This document shows positions 23,801 through 36,081 of a stretch of DNA of 64,000 nucleotides, piece after piece. The position numbers and the translations under genes are program-made. Source of the stretch: Dillenia suffruticosa (taxonomy: Eukaryota; Streptophyta; Magnoliopsida; Dilleniales; Dilleniaceae). The stretch covers positions 13,126,174-13,190,173 of the forward strand of contig JAVTVX010000002.1 of the NCBI GenBank assembly GCA_033439265.1, in the 5' to 3' direction. The notes under the pieces were generated by a model. It did not search any database, was not told the origin of the DNA, and saw only the letters and a list, made by a program, of their open reading frames with translations. The stretch's first letter is position 1, and each line of letters begins with the position of its first letter.

Positions 23801-23957
23801 AGGGTACATACAGCCTCCATTTATTCATGAATTAAGAACACCTAATGAAGCAAAATCTCTCTGTCTCCTCTGTCTGTCTGTCTCTCTCTCGCTCTCTAGC
23901 TTCCTAGCGTATAAACATCTGGTCATCGTAATTCTGAAAAATCTGAAAAGGGTTTTG

Positions 23958-26900
23958 ATGGGTGCTGGATTTTCAGGCTTTTTTTTCAACAATTCTGGTG
24001 GGGTTTCATGTTCTTCATCAAATTCATCACCTACCAACCTTGGAGATTTGCCTGAAAGTTGTGTCGCTTTGGTTATTAGGTATTTGGATCCTCCAGAGAT
24101 CTGTAAATTGGCGAGGCTTAATAGGGCTTTTCGTGGGGCTTCTTGGGCTGATTTTGTTTGGGAGTCAAAATTGCCTTCCAATTATCAATCTCTTATTGGC
24201 AAGTTCTCCAATAATTTTCCATCTAATCTGAGTAAAAGAGAGATTTATTCTAGACTTTGTCGTCCTAATTCCGTTGATGGTGGTACAAAGGTAACACTTC
24301 TATTCGTTTTTACTTTTTTTTTTCTTTTGGGGGGGGGGATTTTTCAGTGTTTTGTTTATTGAATCCTGGTTTTTCTAAAATAAGATTTATATTAGGAAAA
24401 ATTTACACAAAATCGATTGGGTTATTTATTGTCTAAAACAACGATGAGTCATACTCTCAACAATTAGGGTCGGCCATTGAGAGACAGATTGAGAGACAGA
24501 TAAGAAGATGTTTAAAAAATAATAATAATAAATAAATAATATATATATAATCCGATGTTTAATTTGTGTCGATTTTTCACTCATTCCTATCCAAATCTTC
24601 TTCTTGTCTAAACCCTTAAATACCTTAAATATCATGTAGTGTTATTTATTGTCTAATTGAATAAAATTTATGGATTTTGCTGTTGGCTTGTTTGGTACTT
24701 CAAATTGATGTTGGATTAGAGATTTTTTTCTGTCCTATTTTTTCTCCATGGTTTCTTGTTGAACTATGCTTAAAAAAAAAGGAAAAAAAAGAAATAATCC
24801 TTATAGTACTAGAGAAAAGTTAACCAGGTTCAGTTTTTGTGCTATTTATTGTCTAAGAATACGGAGTTTATGAATTATGTTGACGGATGCGTTTGGTTCT
24901 TATTATTCATTATTATTTCAGGATTTGAGTTTGTGCAGGAACTTCTGTTTAACCAGGTTCAGTTTTGTACTATTTATTGTCTAAGAATATGGGTTTATGA
25001 ATTACGGATGCGTTTGGTTCTTGTTATTCATTATTTCAGAACTTGAGTTTGTGCAGGAACTTCTGTTTTTCCCTAAATATTTTCATGATAGAATATGATT
25101 TTGTAAGAAATGTTTACATTTTATCATGGAAATATCTTCCAAGTTCAGTAGTGTAATTTCTTGTGTAATATAAGCAAATGATCCTTGGAATATCTGCTGA
25201 TGGGTTTGTTTGGTTCTTGATATTGATAGTTTTGAGAATTGGGTTTGTGCAGAAAGTTTGGTTGGATAAGAGCACTGGTGGTATCTGTTTGTCGATTTGT
25301 TCAAGGGGGTTGGCTATTACAGGAATAGATGATCGGCGGTATTGGAGTCGCATACCCACAGAGGAATCCAGGTTAGTTATTGCTAATTGTTGTGAAGCAT
25401 TAATTAATGGTTGCGGAATTAGATAGTGTTGTATACATCTTGACTTGTTCCTTTTAGATAATTGATATATGAATTCAAGTGTTCGGGGCATTTCCTTTGC
25501 TCAAATCCTCCATCGTAAGTCTTCTTGGTCTATTTTTAGATATTTTTGTTTTCCTGAATTTTGAGTGGTATGCAAGATGGCATGATTGAAGATGAAGATC
25601 ATGGTTAAATTGTTTTAGTGAAACATGCACATAATCTTCTTTTCATGAATTTTGATCAATTAAAAATCAACTAAAATGGTTGAGAGTGTGAGTGAAAAGT
25701 GGAATATTTTGGAGCTGGACGCTGTTAATTAATTAACGAGCATTATTGACTGTTCTTTTGGATACAACTTCCTTTTCTTTTCTATTTTGCCTGAGAAAGA
25801 GATGGTTAGGAATTTAATTGCTAGTATCTTCTACTGCAAGTTTTGTTTGTTTATATCTGCCCCCTATCCTTATGGTAACTGACACCTTGTTATGTATCAT
25901 ACAGAAATTTGTTCAACTTGCTGCCAAATTAAAGGAAACTTTTTTATTATTTAGAGCTGGACATGGCGCACTTCATTGGTCAAATCTTTGTCCCACACCT
26001 TCTTATGCAATTGCATACCTTTTATGCAATGATTTAGCCAATGTGAGTCACTATGTCCGGCGTTGGTGAATAGCATACTCATAACTAAAAGTAAAACAAA
26101 AGTATTTAGAAGGACACAAGGACTTGAAACGTAATAAGCATTTGGATTGTGTGCCTGTTGGAAGCTTTGGAATTTCCTGTCTTTCTTGTTAAGGTTCTCT
26201 TTAAATCTTTATCAACAGGAGGTCAAACTCATATCATGTGGAGATATTGGACCCTCTGTGAATGACTGCTTTAAATGATGCCCCTATTTGACCACTGTTA
26301 CATGTTCGTGACAACCATTAAATGATGAAAACTTTTAGGCGTGTTAATTTGAAAAATAAATCATCACTGAAGTTGTCTAACTGGTCAAGGCTTCGAGTTG
26401 CCATATTTGACACCTCCTAAGTTCATGGTGTATAGACTAGCTACCTATTCTCACTCTTGCTATTTGCGGGAATTCCATCCGGATTATTTAAAAAGAAGCT
26501 GTGGATGGAATTGATTCTATCTTTTCCCAGTTGATATTAAGCGCTAAAGTAAACCTTAGTGCACCATTATCTCAATCACCTGACCTATCTATGTTCCAAC
26601 ACACTGTAGCAATATGCTCTTTTGTTTTCCCTGCTCCTCTAGTCTTGAAATTCATGTGGGCATATCATTTCATGTAGATTTCACACCGTAGCGTATCTTC
26701 AACAAATCTGGTGGTTCGAAGTTGATGGGGAAGTTGATTTCCCATTCCCGGTCGGAACCTACAGCTTATTCTTCAGACTACAACTTGGGCGGGTATCCAA
26801 GAGATTCGGTCGTCGAGTGTGCAATCCAGAGCATATCCATGGTTGGGATATAAAACCGGTGAGGTTCCAGTTATCGACTTCAGATGGTCAGCAAGCAATA

Positions 26901-27098
26901 TCTCAATGTTTTCTGGATGGACCAGGGAAATGGGTGCACTACCATGTCGGGGATTTTGTTGTCGAGAATCCAAACACACCTTTAAAGATCAAGTTTTCGA
27001 TGACCCAAATCGATTGCACCCATACAAAAGGCGGTCTTTGTGTAGACTCCGTGATAGTATATCCAAGCGAATTTAAAGAAAAGTTAAAGCGTTTTTGA
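23958..27098 (+). CDS. F-box protein with phloem-protein-2 domain (PP2-A11 to A15 type)
   Basis: Three exons: 23958-24290, 25253-25371 and 26678-27098 (873 bases, 290 residues), all with GT-AG borders, phases 0 and 2. The start is the ATG at 23958 (MGAGFSGFFF). Residues about 27-75 form the F-box (LGDLPESCVALVIRYLDPPE...LARLNRAF...WESKLPSNY), which docks to SKP1 in an SCF ubiquitin ligase. The rest is the PP2 lectin-like domain: KVWLDKSTGGICLSICSRGL, ITGIDDRRYW, IWWFEVDGEVDF, GTYSLFFRLQLGR, HIHGWDIKPVRFQL, GKWVHYHVGDF, IDCTHTKGGLCVDSV. Length and exon pattern are normal for the family. It presumably selects glycosylated or other partners for ubiquitination. Arabidopsis PP2-A11/A12 sit in the matching syntenic block. 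Intron 1 holds an inserted retroelement and repeated acceptor sites. Confidence 0.95.
24437..24640 (-). mobile_element. Short LINE-derived or SINE element in intron 1 of the F-box/PP2 gene, with 16-bp target-site duplication
   Basis: Flanked by identical GTTATTTATTGTCTAA at 24421-24436 and 24641-24656. It shares with the element at 35932-36265 the blocks GGTCGGCCATT, an internal AAT/AAAT run, TTTAATTTGTG and CACTCATTCCTATCCAAA. The minus orientation is inferred from the better copy, whose TTG-type tail lies on that strand. Confidence 0.75.
24641..25252 (+). repeat. Tandemly repeated intron segment with duplicated 3' splice sites
   Basis: Copies at about 24826-24952 and 24950-25068 share AACCAGGTTCAGTTTTGT, CTATTTATTGTCTAAGAATA, GGATGCGTTTGGTTCTT, TTTGAGTTTGTGCAGGAAC. 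A weaker copy ends at the real acceptor (GGGTTTGTGCAG at 25241-25252) and another begins at about 24641. Each good copy therefore brings a TGTGCAG acceptor. Confidence 0.75.
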
Positions 27099-28690
27099 AT
27101 TGCTTTTTGACCTTGCTAGGCTTAGGATTTTCCAGTGGGGTTAGGTTCGCTGCGGAAGGAATTAGTATTAGGAATACATCAGTTGTATGCAAGCAATGCA
27201 ATGTGTATATTTATATCCTATTGTTTGATGCTTGTATTACTACTGGGGGATCAATATTTTTTTCTTGTTCCCATTTTTCTACTAATTTGTGAATAATCTC
27301 GTGTAAATGCATTGGGCGTTTTGACTTAAAGTTAGGGAAAGCACATGAAATGGCCAAATCGAATGATTCCATATCCTTGCCTCTACCATGGAGGCCTATC
27401 TATCAGTATTAATCTACTGTTCTCTTCACGGACTTTTATCTATGACATGGGAACCAAATTCTAGGATGCTGGTACCGGCGGGGCCCGTCCGGTTCTTGCT
27501 TTACGCCCTAAAAAATTTTTGCCATGTTATTATTATAATTAAAAATTTAATCAATTATAAAAAGAATTTCTTTAAAAAAAATCATAGCAGTTAAAGTTCT
27601 TAATTAATTTCATTATTAATTAGTTAACTGCTTACTTCCTCACAAATCCTATTTTTTCTCCTTAATTATTTCGAAAAATTCCCATAAAATTTTCGGCTTT
27701 CTTATATTAATTTAACATTGCTAGGCTCCCCAAAACTATTAATTTATATTCATTTTATTAAAAATAAAAAATGCCATAGATTTAAGTTTGGTTTTAGACC
27801 CCAAAATTATTGAGCCGTTTCAGTGGTCTTTGGTATACAAATACATGTAATTTTGCTCAAAACAAACGATCTTTTGTTCAAAATGTGCACCCTTTATTCT
27901 GGACCATGGCAATATTTTGGATCTGACTAAAAAAAAAAAAAAAAAGGAAACAACACACACAAAAACACAAACACTTGGCACCGTCTATATAACCTTTGTT
28001 TTGGGCCAAGGTCGAAAACCATGCCTTGGGAGCCCAGCTAAAGCTTGGCGTTGTGGGAGCAATGCCTCGAATGGACGAGGTCCAGATTAGAGCAGAACTC
28101 CCCTCAATAACTTGGTATTCAGAAACTTTTTATAGGAAATCTACTTGGACATTTTTACCCATAAAGACATTCAAGTGCAGCAAATCTCAGAAAGTAAAAC
28201 TCAAATCAGCCTCTGAACAGGAATGGATCTTTCAAGAAGAAAGAACAATTCCTAGAACGTCTTCAACCAGCTAGCAGAATACTACCAGATCATACCTTGT
28301 CAAGGACCGTCCAAGAACAGACTCAATGAGTAGAATCTGCCCCTGAATTTAGCATGTTAGCTATTCAACAACCTGCATAAAGCGATAGCTGCAAGATAAT
28401 GATCCAAATGCTATGTTTAGTGTCAGAACTCTTCAAATGAGACATCAATATTACCAAAGGATTTTTCAATCCCCAAAAAACCACTGCCGAAATTCATAAA
28501 ATTCCTGTAGTCCTTAGTAGGGGCCTTCCAGATGTTCTTCAAAAGTTAAATATCAAAGCCATGCAGAAATTACTGCCTAAAATAAATAAATTAGTCCTGA
28601 TGCTGCTGCGATATTCTCAGAACCCACATGATTTTCCAGTTTCTTCACTACCCCGGCCATCTATCCAAATTGCAGAACTCATTCTCACTA
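27099..28690. other. Intergenic region between convergent genes
   Basis: Contains the 3' UTR of the F-box/PP2 gene (to about 27300) and AT-rich DNA. A block at 27950-28300 has higher GC and begins with TTGGCACCGTCTATA, slightly reminiscent of an LTR-retrotransposon leader, but it has no coding domain. 28300-28690 may be 3' UTR of the SLK gene. Confidence 0.35.
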
Positions 28691-28765
28691 TTTCCATTTC
28701 CAAAAGAGATCTTCAGTAACAGTTGCAGGTGCATTTGCTGCTACATTTGGTCCACCATTCAGTTG

Positions 28766-30028
28766 CTATGCTAGTTCCTCGATCTGCCTGCCTCCATAAG
28801 TTTGGGTCACGTTAGAGGATGTTATTGACAAGTCACCGCCTGATGCACTCTGAGTCTGACCCGGGTTTACATTGGCAACCAAAGTGGACTCGTGCATGAG
28901 AGGACTCTCTGATTCTACAGTAGAGTCTAACAGTTTTTCATGCAAATCAGTCAGGATTATTTTTTCTTCGCCTATCTCCGTTGAATCTTCCCTACTGCTA
29001 CTAGGGCCAGGATCCGATGCTGCTGAACTCCTTAAATTCCCAATTCGTGGAGAAAGTTTCTCATAGCATCCTGGCATTGAGCATATTTTAGATCAAGATC
29101 AGTCGGAAATCTGGATTGAATATAGCAACAAGAAGAGGTCAACGAAGGCCACACGTTGACACACTTGAGCAATGACTATCTCTTTCACAAACACATGTGC
29201 CAATAAGTCTCAACCATTATGTAAGTACCGAAAATAACTTGTCATGGGAGCAGCCAAAAGAGACCTTCCACCGTGCCCCAAAACAAGACCCCAAGAGACC
29301 ATCCAGAATAACTTGCAACACTTATAGAACCAATGGTTTGAATCAAAAAACAGGATGTAGCAGAAGTGAAGTTCGTGGGAGCTAATGTCAACCAAACACT
29401 TTCGATATATACTATGAAAACAAAACCCACTCATTTATCATAGTGCAATTTAGCTGCTAGAGAAAAATTAGGAACTTTATTAAAACTACGGATTTAATTC
29501 ACTTAAATGCGCACTTAGATAAAGTATTATGCTTTATGTTGTAACATGTGCATGCATATGTTACCATCATATAATAATTTCTTCCTCTGTTAAATGTAGA
29601 ATATCTCTAGTCTGTACAAATCCGAGCAATTTTAGGCTCACAAATTGTGACCGACCAAAAAGTGAAATGTTGAACCATGACCACCTCTCTCAAGCACATA
29701 CAAACACACAACGCAGGCCCACAAGCATCTTTTGTCCTTCCATTTTCTTCCCATAGTTTTGTTCCTCTCCCCTTATTCCATTCCATTTCTCTCCCTTCCA
29801 CCTTGTCTCCTAAACAAGACCTATTTATAGAACCTCTAGTTTGAATCATGAAACAGGAACGTCAGCCAAGTGTGGGCCATAAATACTGTGTAAGCAAAAC
29901 CACTCTTTTATAAGTGCCATGTAGCAGTGGAAAAAAGGGAACTTTTAAATTAAAATAATGAATTTAATTTACGTAAATGTTTGATTAGGTACTTTGAGGA
30001 GTATTATGCATGTGATGTAATTGGGCAA

Positions 30029-30074
<46 letters not shown>

Positions 30075-33000
30075 CTACCTCTAACACTTCTACTTTTATC
30101 TATACTATTCCGAGCAATGTCAGGCACATGACCAGTGATTGACTAAAATGTGAAAAGTTGTACTTGTTAGGAGTGTGGCTTAGAAACAAAGACAACCAAG
30201 TAGAGGATTTGAACATCTCAATAATTTTGACAGGTGAACATTTCTAGAGGCAGTAACCAAGGAAAAGACAAGCAAGTATTAGCACCAGCATGTTTGTGTT
30301 AGTAACAGGAAATACCAAGAGAAAAATATTGAAAGACTAAAGCTTAATAAAACTTAAATTCGTGTATCACGTGACATCATGTAATACAAACAAAATCCAT
30401 ACCAATAGGCCCCATGTCATTAAATTTGCTGACAACCATCAAGCCTTCCATGCTGGAAAGAACCTCAGCCATCTGCTTAATGATTCAAATTTAATTACCA
30501 GAGGAAGGAAGCCACTCGCTAGATAATTGATCAAAAAATGAAAATAAAGTCGGCAGATTTACCTGCAGAAACCTGACAATTTTTGTGTTAAACCCAAACT
30601 CATCCACATAGTTATTCAAATTTAATCCTTTCTGAAAGCATTTCCCGGCAGTCAAAAGCCTGATGTACAATGCACAAAAACATGGTTAAAGTAATATCTT
30701 TTTTCCTGACATGGTTTGCATTGCTATGCTCCACTAATAGATCTTGAAATATTAAAACCCTAAACCTATGGGGTGCAACTTGGTCCAAGTCATGTTAACA
30801 ACAATGACAAGAAGCTTACACCAAAGAAATGCAGCGAGAGTGTGTTCAGTGAGGATGGTCCTCAGTCCCATGCATCCCACCAAATATAAATATAAATATA
30901 AGTTCTTAGTCAAACATTGCAGGCATGTAAGAACCTCTATTACTTGATGTGTGTTCCACTAATGTAAATGCAATATTAAGTTTTGAGTATAACTAAAAGA
31001 GAAAGGACATCGGCAGGAAGAGCTGCAAGCAGAGAGCAGGTGTCCAACCTACTGGTTTGCCGCATGTTAAGACATATAAAAAGAAGTGAATGAAAGTGTT
31101 ACATGGATAGAAATACAAATAAACACATGCAAGCAATTTTCTTTTCAGTCTGATAGATGGAAGTAAAGAAACTAACATGTTGGAATACTCTGATAGAACC
31201 TGAGGGGAAATACCATCAGCTCCACGTTCCATCATGGCACTTTGATAATTCTGTGTAGACTGAATCAACAGATTCACCTGAAAATAGGAAAAATTAGTTT
31301 CACAGACAAATATAGAATTTATTTGTTTTCATCTTTATACCATTTTTAAGAAGACTGGCGTGAGAGGGTTTCATCGATGCAAGGCAACAGCGTTAGGGAT
31401 TGTAATATGGTAAATTTGGGAAGAATAGAGAATCTAAAAAAAATACTCGAAAGGAAAATCAAACAGATATTAGCAAGAATATAATTGTTTATTATAAGGG
31501 TTCGGTGCAAATAAAACTAAGATTCTAAAGAGATCAAATAGGTAACAAGCTGCTAGTTCTAAAGAAGCACAAGAGTGATACAACCATAAGCACACTCTGT
31601 ACCTGAGATTCAATCAGTCCATACGAAAAAAATACTTCATGACGCCTTACACAAAATCCCCAAGACATTATCTGACAAAATTGTGAGCCCATTAAGCATA
31701 ATCAAAGTTTAATATGTGTACAAAAGCCACAAACTGTCACAAACTTCCATCAGATGTGGGAGATAACTAAGATGGTAACTTTTCACGGCCACACATAAAA
31801 GGCGTCAATATTAAAATTTCACTGACCTTTAAATCACCTGAGAAAACAACACGCAATCTACCCTCCTGATAAACCCGAAACCGGTCATAGACAGTTTCTT
31901 GAACAGCCTTACAAAATAGAAACGCCTTTTCTCTAGACGGATGTATATAGACTAGCGGGTTATCAAAATGCAAATTTTCACTTTTGACACCACTATCAAA
32001 ATTCACTTTGATAATCCTGGGAAGAACTTCAAAAGCCGCCTCTGAAAAGAACAAAGAGGAAGATAACTCATATTACTGATCAAGTGTTCAATCAGAGCAT
32101 CTTAAAAATAAAAAATAAAAAATAAAAAATAAAAAAAAAAAGGCAAAGAAAAGAAGTGTCCAATCAGAGGGAGCTATAAGGACTTTTATGGATTTGCTGC
32201 ATCTGTACCACTATGACATTATTCTATTACCATTTTATGCACGACTTGATATAAGAAAATATAAAGTTTTGTTAGAACTGTATGAAACATCAATATAGGG
32301 AACATTTCAAATATACAAATACAATAATTATCTCTAGATGCAAGTCTCACTGCACTAGCATCCCAAGGTTAAATTAGCTATGGTCCAAATAAAATTGTGC
32401 TTGTGCAAAAAGTAGCATTCCTCAAGGACAAGAATCCAATGTTTGTGTTTTGATGACAAGTATCATGAGCATAAAGCTCGATGAGCCCATTCCTCGAATA
32501 AAATTTCTAAGTCTAGTGTTCAAGTGGTGTAACAAAAACTATCCAATTACTCACAGAAATTCTATAGCTAATGCTTGATTTGCATTTAGCAGAACCATAG
32601 ACACCAAGTGTACCAAGTAAAAGTTTCAAGATAAACCTTTGCCCAAGGACTGAGCAAAACATAATATAGACTCAATATCAGCAAGCATAATAAGTTAAAA
32701 TATGAGGACATTTTTCATGTCCATGATGAGGATAATAAAACAATTCAGCCAGTAATGGTAAGTGAAGCCTTCAAAAAAACATAAGATATTCATCATTAAA
32801 GATCTTATGAAATAAAGGAGACAACAATTCATTTTTAATATAGAGACTCAACATCAGCAAGGGTGATGAGTTAAAATAAGAGGAGAAATTTCATGTCCAT
32901 AATACAATCATAAAACAATTCAGTGGTAGTGGTAAGCAAAACCTTCAACTAAAAAAAAAAAAACTAAGACATTCATCATTAAAGCGCTTATGAAATATAG

Positions 33001-35060
33001 GCAATTTATTTTCAATATAGAAGAATATCCGAATGTTGCAAGCAGTGTGGACATCATGAAGCATCATTACTTAAAAAAATAATAAAAAAAAGAACAACTT
33101 TCTAATGCAAATTAAGAATGTTGAACTAGAAGGAGTAATACAAGCAAGTCGCCGCACTTCTGATTCAATAATAGGAAGGTTGCTGATCTGCTTACCATAT
33201 CCCGTTGCCGGTTTACTATGACAAATTTCACACTGCCAAGCATCCTAGAAAACAAATAGATTAATATATGGCATGTGGAAAATAGGTTAATCTACAGCCA
33301 CAATAAGAGTAGCAGTTCAACCAATATGATAGAAGAGGGCCGATGCAAAAGTAAAGAGAGATTAGACTGAGCTTCATTTTATACATGAGAATAGATGTTG
33401 GCAGCAGGAAAATTCACCATGCTTGGATGAGAGGATGGAGTGGGAGCACATGGCTGGGTCTTGTATCGAGATAAACACCACCTCTTCTTTACACTAGAAG
33501 CAAAATAATGTGACACAACCTTCCTCCAGTATAAAATATTATTATCCTACAAAGAGCAAATGAAGTTTAGACAACCTGAAAGAACTACAAGCACCATTAA
33601 GCAAAGGGAAAGATCATTAAAATATGGGTGCACCTGTGAGGCTTAACTGTATATCCCACTTCTAAGAAAGTAAAAAATGAATAATGAAGTCAGACTCAAA
33701 CAAAATAAAATCAGGGCAGTCCTCTTCAGTAGTCCTCACATAAACTACCACATGACATGACAAACTCTAAAAAATCTGTAACAGCTCATCTTTTGTCCCT
33801 AGCTCTTAAGTCTCAAAGGAAATGGGCCTACAGATACCTAAATGAATCCACAACAAAATAACAATGCATAGTACAATAGCATCCCTCAAAGTCCAGAGAG
33901 AGAATTTAGTAAGTGCAATTTCTTATTGTCAGTAATGAAATATTTTATTCAGTAAGTGCTACCATAGTGTCAGTATACAACCATTAACTTACAGATGGTC
34001 GATTGTGTAGATCCTGAAGATACTGCAACAACCTATGATAGTAGTGACTACCCTCATAAGGCAGCTGAGTTGTAACAGATGCTTGAGTTGCAACTTGATG
34101 CTGCATGTGACACCTCTGTGGATGCTGCAGTTGCAGGCCTCCCTGCAATGTTCGAATGTTCTGGGAGACTTGCTGATTCTGATTCCGCAGTTTTGTCACA
34201 GATGGTTGAGTTGCAACTTCTTGCTGAATGTGATGCCCCGTCCTTTGTTGATGTTGCATTTGCTGATGGTTTTGCAATATTGTAATGGTCGGCAAGATCT
34301 CTTGACTGTGATTCTGGAGATGATTTGTCACAGATGGTTGAGTTGCAACTTCTTGCTGCATATGACGCTTCATCTGTTGTAGTTGCTGTTTTTGCTTGCC
34401 TTCCTGCAAGGTTGGAGTGTCCTGAAAAATCTGTTGACATGGATTATGGTCTTGAGTTGTCACAGATGGTTGAGATGCATCTTCTTGTTTTTTGTGATGC
34501 CTCCGCTGTTGCTGAGCCCCAGGCAACATTGGAGGATTGTGCAAGATCTGTTGATCTTGAAGTTGAGTTGCATCAGACACTTGAGTTACCACAACCTCCT
34601 GTAGTTGATGTGGTTGCTGATTGTCATTCTGGCATAAGGCATGTAGTTGTGAATTGTGGTCCTGCAATTGGACAGCATCCTGAGTCTGAGACACTGTTTG
34701 AACCATCTGCTGGTGTAGTCTATCTTCTTGTCTATCATTCCCTCTAGATTTCTGATTTGCTCGATTTGAAGCACTGGCTTGTTGTGTGCCTGTAGAACGT
34801 GAATGCTGATGTCTTTTAGAGGGTGGCTGTGATGATGCCGAGGAAGCCCCTTTCTCCTTCTGCTTTTTACGCTGTTGATTATTCTCCTTCATTGGGAAGG
34901 CTGCAGGAACTACGAATATTGAAGAGCCTAAAACACTTATATTGTTGAATGAGACTGATTTAGGCAATGATGGCAGGTTAAGACGTGAGTTTTTGTTGGT
35001 GATGACACCGCTTTCTAATGAGCTGGTCTGAATTTCTGAAGAGCTTGTGCCTGTTCTAGG
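28766..35060 (-). CDS. SLK: SEUSS-like (SLK) transcriptional corepressor with LIM-binding domain
   Basis: Nine coding exons on minus: about 35060-33993, 33546-33418, 33244-33196, 32041-31827, 31671-31603, 31277-31177, 30659-30563, 30472-30403 and 29070-28766. All junctions I could place are GT-AG and keep frame. Exon 1 holds SFNNISVLGSS and a Gln/His-rich region with five ~43-residue repeats, then PYEGSHYYHRLLQYLQDLHNRPS. The LIM-binding-like domain follows: DNNILYWRKVVSHYFA, RWCLSRY, AWQCEICHSKPATGYEA, FEVLPRIIKVNF, RLRVVFSGDLK, MSWGFCVRRHE, LLTAGKCFQKGL, FGFNTKIVRFLQMAEVLSSME. SLK/SEU proteins pair with LEUNIG in the nucleus to repress floral and embryo genes. This copy is quite divergent. 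Start unresolved: the frame is open upstream of the first in-frame ATG (34892) to a TGA near 35066, so an upstream coding exon or initiation at 34892 are both possible. A TAG at 28768-28766 ends it before a further open stretch. Confidence 0.88.
29319..30170. repeat. Diverged direct duplication inside the last SLK intron
   Basis: 29319-29680 and 29822-30165 share TATAGAACC..T.GTTTGAATC, AAACAGGA, GCAAAACC, GGAACTTT, TTAATT.ACTTAAATG-like and CCGAGCAAT stretches in the same order (offset about 500). Copy 2 contains a TA run at 30036-30070. Both precede the 30402 donor and follow the 29070 acceptor in gene direction. Confidence 0.65.
32660..33020. repeat. ~175-bp tandem repeat in SLK intron 3
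   Basis: Units start at about 32663 and 32837, with a partial third at 33013: AATATAGA...CTCAA(T/C)ATCAGCAAG, GAGTTAAAATA, TTTCATGTCCAT, AAACAATTCAG, GACATTCATCATTAAAG, CTTATGAAATA. Confidence 0.8.
34060..34590 (-). repeat. Coding tandem repeats in exon 1 of the SLK gene
   Basis: Five in-frame units of about 39-44 codons, marked by Q(P/A)SVT or an equivalent at about 34070, 34195, 34326, 34456 and 34571. A typical unit reads QQEVATQPSVT...Q.LQNHSQ..L.T...LQ...Q.QHQQR. All units are rich in Gln, His and Asn. Confidence 0.85.
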
Positions 35061-35630
35061 TCTTCAAATTTTTGTCACTCAGAACTCTAGGGTTCATGTC
35101 CTGAGGAGCCAGCTCCATATTCATATAACACTTCATAAATAGGATCAGGAAACTTTCTGAGGGATGACATTATGTACAAGGCTAAAACATCTCAAGACAG
35201 TGCATCTTTTTGGTGGACATGACTAGAGTCCAATGTATCTGTGAAATTTCCAGCCCAAGGTGCTGCCCTGTGGATGGATGAATTTAGGTAGGTTTCCGAC
35301 CCATTCCAAATAACAATTTTTCTCTGATAAAGAATAGTTCATTGGGATTCCATATATTAGATGTCAACCAAATGAAAACTCCTAGAACCAAATGCATATA
35401 CAACAATTTTAGCTCCCCTGCGAAGAAGAATCAAATCATATCAGCATAACCATAGCTTTTAACAATTACCAACCCCCCCAAAAAAAAGGCACACCACTTG
35501 AAATGCGATGCAACCCTCCTATTCAAATTTTCATTCTTTAAGAATGTAAATGTACCATTCTTAAAGGGAAAGGGTACCAAAATTTGAAGCAACATTTGAT
35601 CATGAACACAAAGTACTATGCCACCATTTA

Positions 35631-35820
35631 CAATGAAGGAAACAGTATACTTACCATATGAGGAACAATGTTGATAAATACAAAAATACAAAAAGAATTA
35701 TTAAGTGAATAAAAGAACAGCTGTACATATTACAAACAATGAAGGAAACAGTATACTTACCATATGAGGAACAATGTTAATAGAAACAACAAAAAGAATT
35801 AAGTGAATAAAAACACAGTT
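35631..35820. repeat. 106-bp direct duplication
   Basis: ACAATGAAGGAAACAGTATACTTACCATATGAGGAACAATGTT... occurs at 35631 and again at 35737, nearly identical. On the minus strand each copy contains CATATGGTAAGTATAC, a strong 5' splice-site sequence. Confidence 0.85.
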
Positions 35821-35931
35821 ACACACCCCATCCCTCAAAAATAATATAATAAAAAGGGAGGGATATAAAACGAGAAAGAGAAAAAGAAAAAGAAAAGAGA
35901 CCAGCCTGCCAAACCAAACCCTACAACAATA

Positions 35932-36020
35932 CACAATAACAACAATAACCTGAGCCTTAATCCCAATAATTTGGGATCGGCCATTTGAGAGACAAGTATG
36001 AAGATAAAATTAATAAATAA

Positions 36021-36081
<61 letters not shown>

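Noticed and set aside
23611..23820. Minus-strand frame with an Arg-Glu run
   Set aside because: It is the CT microsatellite in the F-box/PP2 leader on the opposite strand.
34035..34747. Three overlapping plus-strand open frames (68-140 codons)
   Set aside because: They are the antisense of the Gln-rich SLK exon, whose repeats keep several frames open.
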